A stretch of DNA of 64,000 nt. It comes from JANQIV01 sp050117315. Lineage in GTDB: Bacteria > Bacteroidota > Ignavibacteria > Ignavibacteriales > Melioribacteraceae. The notes under the pieces are model-generated. The model ran no database searches and had not been told where the DNA came from. It worked only from the letters and a program-made list of their open reading frames with translations. The stretch lies in the NCBI GenBank assembly GCA_050117315.1, contig JASFMY010000012.1, forward strand, positions 1 through 64,000, given 5' to 3'. The position numbers and the translations under genes are program-made. How positions within the stretch are numbered: the stretch's first letter is position 1; each line of letters opens with the position of its first letter. Positions 62,335 through 64,000 of the stretch are shown one piece after another.

Positions 62335-63642
62335 CTATTCAAACTCATAATTGATTTCTATATCCAGCCATTCTTCTAATTTAGAAAGGATAAACTGCCT
62401 GTCTTCTTTGGAAAAATGTTTTATTCTTGTCCTATGATTTCCCTCGGGCTTAAACATAACAATTGAGTTTGTTCTGCCGGTTAAAGCAACAGCAGGGGCT
62501 GCCCACGGATCATTTTCGCCGTAAATGTAAAGCATATTGTTGCCGTTTAGCCTAAGCCAATTTCTAATGTCAAGCATAACATCGGAATTAAAAGTCATTT
62601 CCGCACCAGGAGGATCAAATATATGACTTGTCCCCTCTTGTGCGTAATCCAGCAATCCTTCGAAAGGAGTTGTATCATAGGCGTAATATCCAATCTCGGT
62701 AAAAGCCTGGTAAAAGAAAGGATCCAGTTTGGTAAAGTTTTTATCTTCAACATAACCAAGTAATCTTTGTTTTTTTAAGTACTCAAACATTTCCTCAACA
62801 GTTGCATTTTCTCCCGGGATATCTTCGCAGCCGGGACCAAACCATTGCCAGAACGAAAATGAATATTCAAGCACGGCATATTCAAAAGCTTTTTCATATC
62901 CCAGATGATCAAACGTCATATCTTTTTCTTTTGCATATTCCTCCATCAGCGGAATAATTTCAACTTTGTTTTTAAGCAGTATTTTTTGATAAGCTAATAT
63001 TTTATCCCGGCATTCTTTAGTTCCTACAGTTTCAAGATGTGTATAAATTCTTCTTTCCTCTTCTTCTAAATTCAGCGGCGCAACATAAGGAACCGAAGCA
63101 TCAACGTCGTCTTCGTAATATCTCCTATGGAATATTGTTGTCTGTCCCCCTTTGCTGATACCGGTACTTACCCACTTACCTTTGTAGTATTCCTTTAACA
63201 ATTCAATTATTTTATGGTGGTCGGTCGCAGATTGCCATACTGTTAAATACTGCCAATCAAATGGTTCGGGAACGGACTCCCCAAAATAACGGTGTTCAAT
63301 GTTAACCTGGTTTGCATCAATAACTTTTGCCAGTTCCGTTGTAACATTTCTAATTCCATAACCGGCAAGGTTTACAACAACAGGTTTATCTTTGTCCATG
63401 TGAGAGATATAAATACGCTGCATGAACTTTGGACCGTCCGGGTTTTTATGATCAACAGGCTGCCGGATATATACTTTATATCCTTCCGTAAACATTGTTG
63501 AATCATATTCAATTTTATGGACTTCAATGCCGTCGATTGAATTTAGCCAATTATATAACTCAGTTTGTTCATCCGGATTTGCAAAAAGTGTAAAGGAAAA
63601 AATTACTATTAAAGCCGAAAATAAGAATGATTTGTTTTTCAT
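62335..63642 (-). CDS. Secreted peptidase, S37 (PS-10) family
   Basis: The 435-residue protein has a signal peptide (SFLFSALIVIFSFTLFA). The alpha/beta hydrolase part shows IEHRYFGESVPEPFDWQYLT, the nucleophile STGISKGGQTT (Ser in GxSKG), the acid in IYGENDPWAAPA and His in PEGNHRTRI. This is the S37 tripeptidyl-aminopeptidase pattern, related to S28. It should trim peptides in the periplasm or outside; no neighbour adds to this. Confidence 0.87.
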   Translation of the reverse strand: MKNKSFLFSALIVIFSFTLFANPDEQTELYNWLNSIDGIEVHKIEYDSTMFTEGYKVYIRQPVDHKNPDGPKFMQRIYISHMDKDKPVVVNLAGYGIRNVTTELAKVIDANQVNIEHRYFGESVPEPFDWQYLTVWQSATDHHKIIELLKEYYKGKWVSTGISKGGQTTIFHRRYYEDDVDASVPYVAPLNLEEEERRIYTHLETVGTKECRDKILAYQKILLKNKVEIIPLMEEYAKEKDMTFDHLGYEKAFEYAVLEYSFSFWQWFGPGCEDIPGENATVEEMFEYLKKQRLLGYVEDKNFTKLDPFFYQAFTEIGYYAYDTTPFEGLLDYAQEGTSHIFDPPGAEMTFNSDVMLDIRNWLRLNGNNMLYIYGENDPWAAPAVALTGRTNSIVMFKPEGNHRTRIKHFSKEDRQFILSKLEEWLDIEINYEFE

Positions 63643-63687
63643 TTTACCACCTTAGATTGTTCTTTATATCTATCGGAATCGTGAATT

Positions 63688-63722
63688 TATTCAATACACT
63701 TCGACTCCGCTCAGTGTGACAG
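63688..63722. repeat. Short intergenic repeat motif
   Basis: The sequence cacttcgactccgctcagtg with its tgtgac tail is a palindromic phrase common in intergenic repeats of Bacteroidota-type genomes. It stands alone here, between the S37 gene promoter and the frameshifted small gene. Confidence 0.4.
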
Positions 63723-63801
63723 CCTCACAACGGAATATTACAATGTTTTTTCTTCGGGTTTTGAGTCTATTTTTGTTTTCAGTAGTTGAAATTTTATCAA
63801 T

Positions 63802-63983
63802 TTACTTTTTTGATTTTTCTGAGACGGGTAATTGTTTTACATCATCTTTAATTTTAATTATTACTTCCATTGCAGTATTTTTCATTTTTTCGATTATCAA
63901 TTCTTCTCTTTGCTCAAGCCTAATAATTCTTTCTCTATTTTCTTTGATAAGCGGTGTCTCTTTATTATTGGTTTCTTAGCCAT
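63802..63983 (-). pseudogene. Small charged protein, frameshifted
   Basis: ATG 63983 opens MAKK; with one base added after the fourth codon the frame continues TNNKETPLIKENRERIIRLE, QREELIIEKMKNTAMEVIIK and IKDDVKQLPVSEKSKK to a stop. That would be a 60-residue Lys/Glu-rich helical protein. The total of 182 bases is one short of whole codons, so either a deletion has broken a small gene or the read has an error. Family unknown. Confidence 0.45.
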
Positions 63984-64000
63984 ATTACATCGTTTTATTT

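Noticed and set aside
63716..63979. 87-residue hydrophobic frame on the plus strand
   Set aside because: It begins inside a repeat motif and is the antisense of a Lys/Glu-rich frame; its hydrophobic look is what AT-rich antisense gives. The minus-strand reading is more coding-like.

Overview
The window is AT-rich chromosomal DNA from a Gram-negative bacterium, most likely of the Ignavibacteriota / Chlorobi side of the Bacteroidota group. The pointers are Omp85, TolC and porin barrels, a one-chain glycine decarboxylase, the yceD-rpmF-plsX-fabH-fabD-(DUF3109)-fabG-acpP-fabF-rnc cluster, a CydA-like oxidase with a fused cytochrome c, many Shine-Dalgarno motifs (less usual in true Bacteroidetes), and gaps littered with short palindromic repeats. 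The assignment is inference from gene content.

Layout. 1-5.0 kb: edge of a hypothetical gene, a 1.4 kb repeat-filled gap (degenerate 21-bp array, REP-like hairpins, a MITE-like palindrome), a Cys-rich protein with a TcmP/LCMT-like methyltransferase, a PAS-LuxR regulator and an unknown gene. 5.0-7.0 kb: a secreted LIM-DA1-like metallopeptidase and a family 2 glycosyltransferase. 7.1-10.6 kb: nucleoside salvage (thymidine kinase, NupC transporter, purine nucleoside phosphorylase) converging on rsmE. 10.7-13.3 kb: a lone TIR-domain gene, an Omp85-like barrel gene without a normal start codon, and a truncated CoA-binding gene. 13.3-23.7 kb: gcvP and the fatty-acid cluster, all minus strand. 24.0-31.1 kb, plus strand: ABC-2 permease, PrsW, NadD, MeaB, acyl-CoA dehydrogenase, YbaK-like deacylase and an acyl-CoA carboxylase beta subunit; the last part looks like a branched-chain acyl-CoA degradation operon.

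31.05-39.5 kb is an accessory island. It carries two toxin-antitoxin-like pairs (DUF433/DUF5615 and BrnT/antitoxin) and an overlapping pair coding for a SIR2-domain protein and a 1339-aa P-loop NTPase with a long helical-repeat tail, which I read as a split SIR2-STAND anti-phage system. Two extra, truncated and diverged copies of the carboxylase 3' end separate these modules, as if cargo had been stacked at one site. A gene-poor stretch with repeats and an apparent transposase remnant closes the island.

39.5-47.2 kb: an RND efflux operon (adaptor, pump, TolC-like channel) followed by its likely OmpR-type regulator and sensor kinase, with a perfect tandem operator-like repeat upstream. 47.4-50.4 kb: glucose-6-phosphate isomerase, then a graveyard of transposase remnants. 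50.4-52.9 kb: an ECF sigma / anti-sigma operon with three LTxxQ-type envelope proteins, one a pseudogene. 53.6-62.0 kb: a chemoreceptor, two paralogous modules of a small PstS-like periplasmic protein plus an outer-membrane barrel, and a two-gene cytochrome bd-like oxidase with a C-terminal haem c domain. 62.3-64 kb: an S37-type peptidase and a small gene broken by a one-base frameshift. No rRNA, tRNA or CRISPR array was recognised.
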